Positions 5,634 through 5,931 of a DNA stretch of 5,931 bases are shown here, piece by piece. The position numbers were made by a program, and so were the translations under genes. How positions within the stretch are numbered: position 1 is the stretch's first letter; each line of letters starts with the position of its first letter. Origin of the DNA: Nautiliaceae bacterium (GTDB lineage Bacteria; Campylobacterota; Campylobacteria; Campylobacterales; Nautiliaceae); NCBI GenBank assembly GCA_027008345.1, contig JALTBU010000138.1, forward strand, positions 1-5,931. Reading direction: 5' to 3'. Below the pieces are notes generated by a model. It was not told where the DNA came from. It did not search any database and saw only the letters and a list, made by a program, of their open reading frames with translations.

Positions 5634-5931
5634 ATGCAAGGGGAGTTATTGTTACCAAAAAAAATATATCAAAGAAAAATAGTACTCAAATATGAAAATA
5701 CAGTAATAACCGGACCAAAAAGAGTAGGAAAAACTTTTTTGGTATTTGATTTTTTAAAAAGTTTTAAAGGGAAATATAAATATATCGATTTTAATGATTT
5801 CAGGGAAAAAAATTTTGATTTTAGTGACACCGATTTGGTAATCTATGACAATTATGATTTTTCACATCCTATTCCTCCAATAACTACATTTGTCATAAGC
5901 GATAAAAATATTAATATTGAAGGCTTTAAAA
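5634..5931 (+). CDS. P-loop ATPase, AAA_14-like (N-terminal part, cut by window edge)
   Basis: The frame is open to the right edge, giving 99 residues of a nucleotide-binding protein. A Walker A motif GPKRVGKT (27-34) follows strand VIT. A hydrophobic strand with an acidic turn, DLVIYDN (67-73), stands where Walker B is expected, with Asn instead of the usual catalytic Glu. The TFVISD strand (85-90) would come next in the core fold. The TGPxRVGKT form and the YIDFND stretch (50-55) recall AAA_14 ATPases, but I do not recognise the exact family or function. The start is uncertain. The ATG at 5634 has little ribosome binding site, whereas the TTG at 5649 (residue 6) has AAGGGGAG (5638-5645) before it and fits the promoter at 5613-5621 better. 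It lies 13 bp after the MFS gene on the same strand, so read-through is also possible. Confidence 0.8.
   Translation, partial: MQGELLLPKKIYQRKIVLKYENTVITGPKRVGKTFLVFDFLKSFKGKYKYIDFNDFREKNFDFSDTDLVIYDNYDFSHPIPPITTFVISDKNINIEGFK

Overview
The window looks like a chromosomal segment from an AT-rich member of the Campylobacterota, probably a thermophilic Nautiliales-type organism (Nautilia, Caminibacter or Lebetimonas relatives). This is an inference. It rests on Lys/Ile/Asn/Phe-rich proteins, on TGnTATAAT-type promoters without a clear -35 box, and on a secG, frr, pyrE gene order that I recall from this phylum. No database search was possible.

Left part, minus strand (1-1722). Two genes read leftward. 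A BioC-like SAM methyltransferase (1075-1722) is followed by the first 345 codons of a type I restriction-modification methyltransferase, hsdM (1-1037), which runs off the left edge. A candidate extended -10 in the 37-bp gap suggests that hsdM has its own promoter.

Centre, plus strand (1743-5620). A promoter with a full extended -10 (TGATATAAT) starts a tightly packed block of six genes: secG, a secreted CE4-type polysaccharide deacetylase, frr, pyrE, a HIT-family hydrolase and an HcaT-like MFS transporter. Successive junctions are a 4-nt overlap, a 1-nt overlap, a 22-nt gap, a 1-nt overlap and a 10-nt overlap, so translational coupling is likely. The only real gap, frr-pyrE, holds a perfect 8-bp inverted repeat surrounding a TATAAT box. 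The genes serve protein export, envelope glycan modification, ribosome recycling, pyrimidine synthesis and nucleotide hydrolysis. They form a housekeeping operon rather than one pathway.

Right edge, plus strand (5634-5931). This is the 5' part of a P-loop ATPase of the AAA_14-like sort, cut by the window edge. It has a clear Walker A (GPKRVGKT) and a Walker B that reads D-N instead of D-E. It is the least familiar gene here.

There is no tRNA, rRNA, CRISPR array, insertion sequence or gene-free stretch over 300 bases. I see no convincing new multi-gene system. The points most worth checking are the ATPase at the right edge, the inverted repeat in front of pyrE, and the deacetylase gene embedded between secG and frr.
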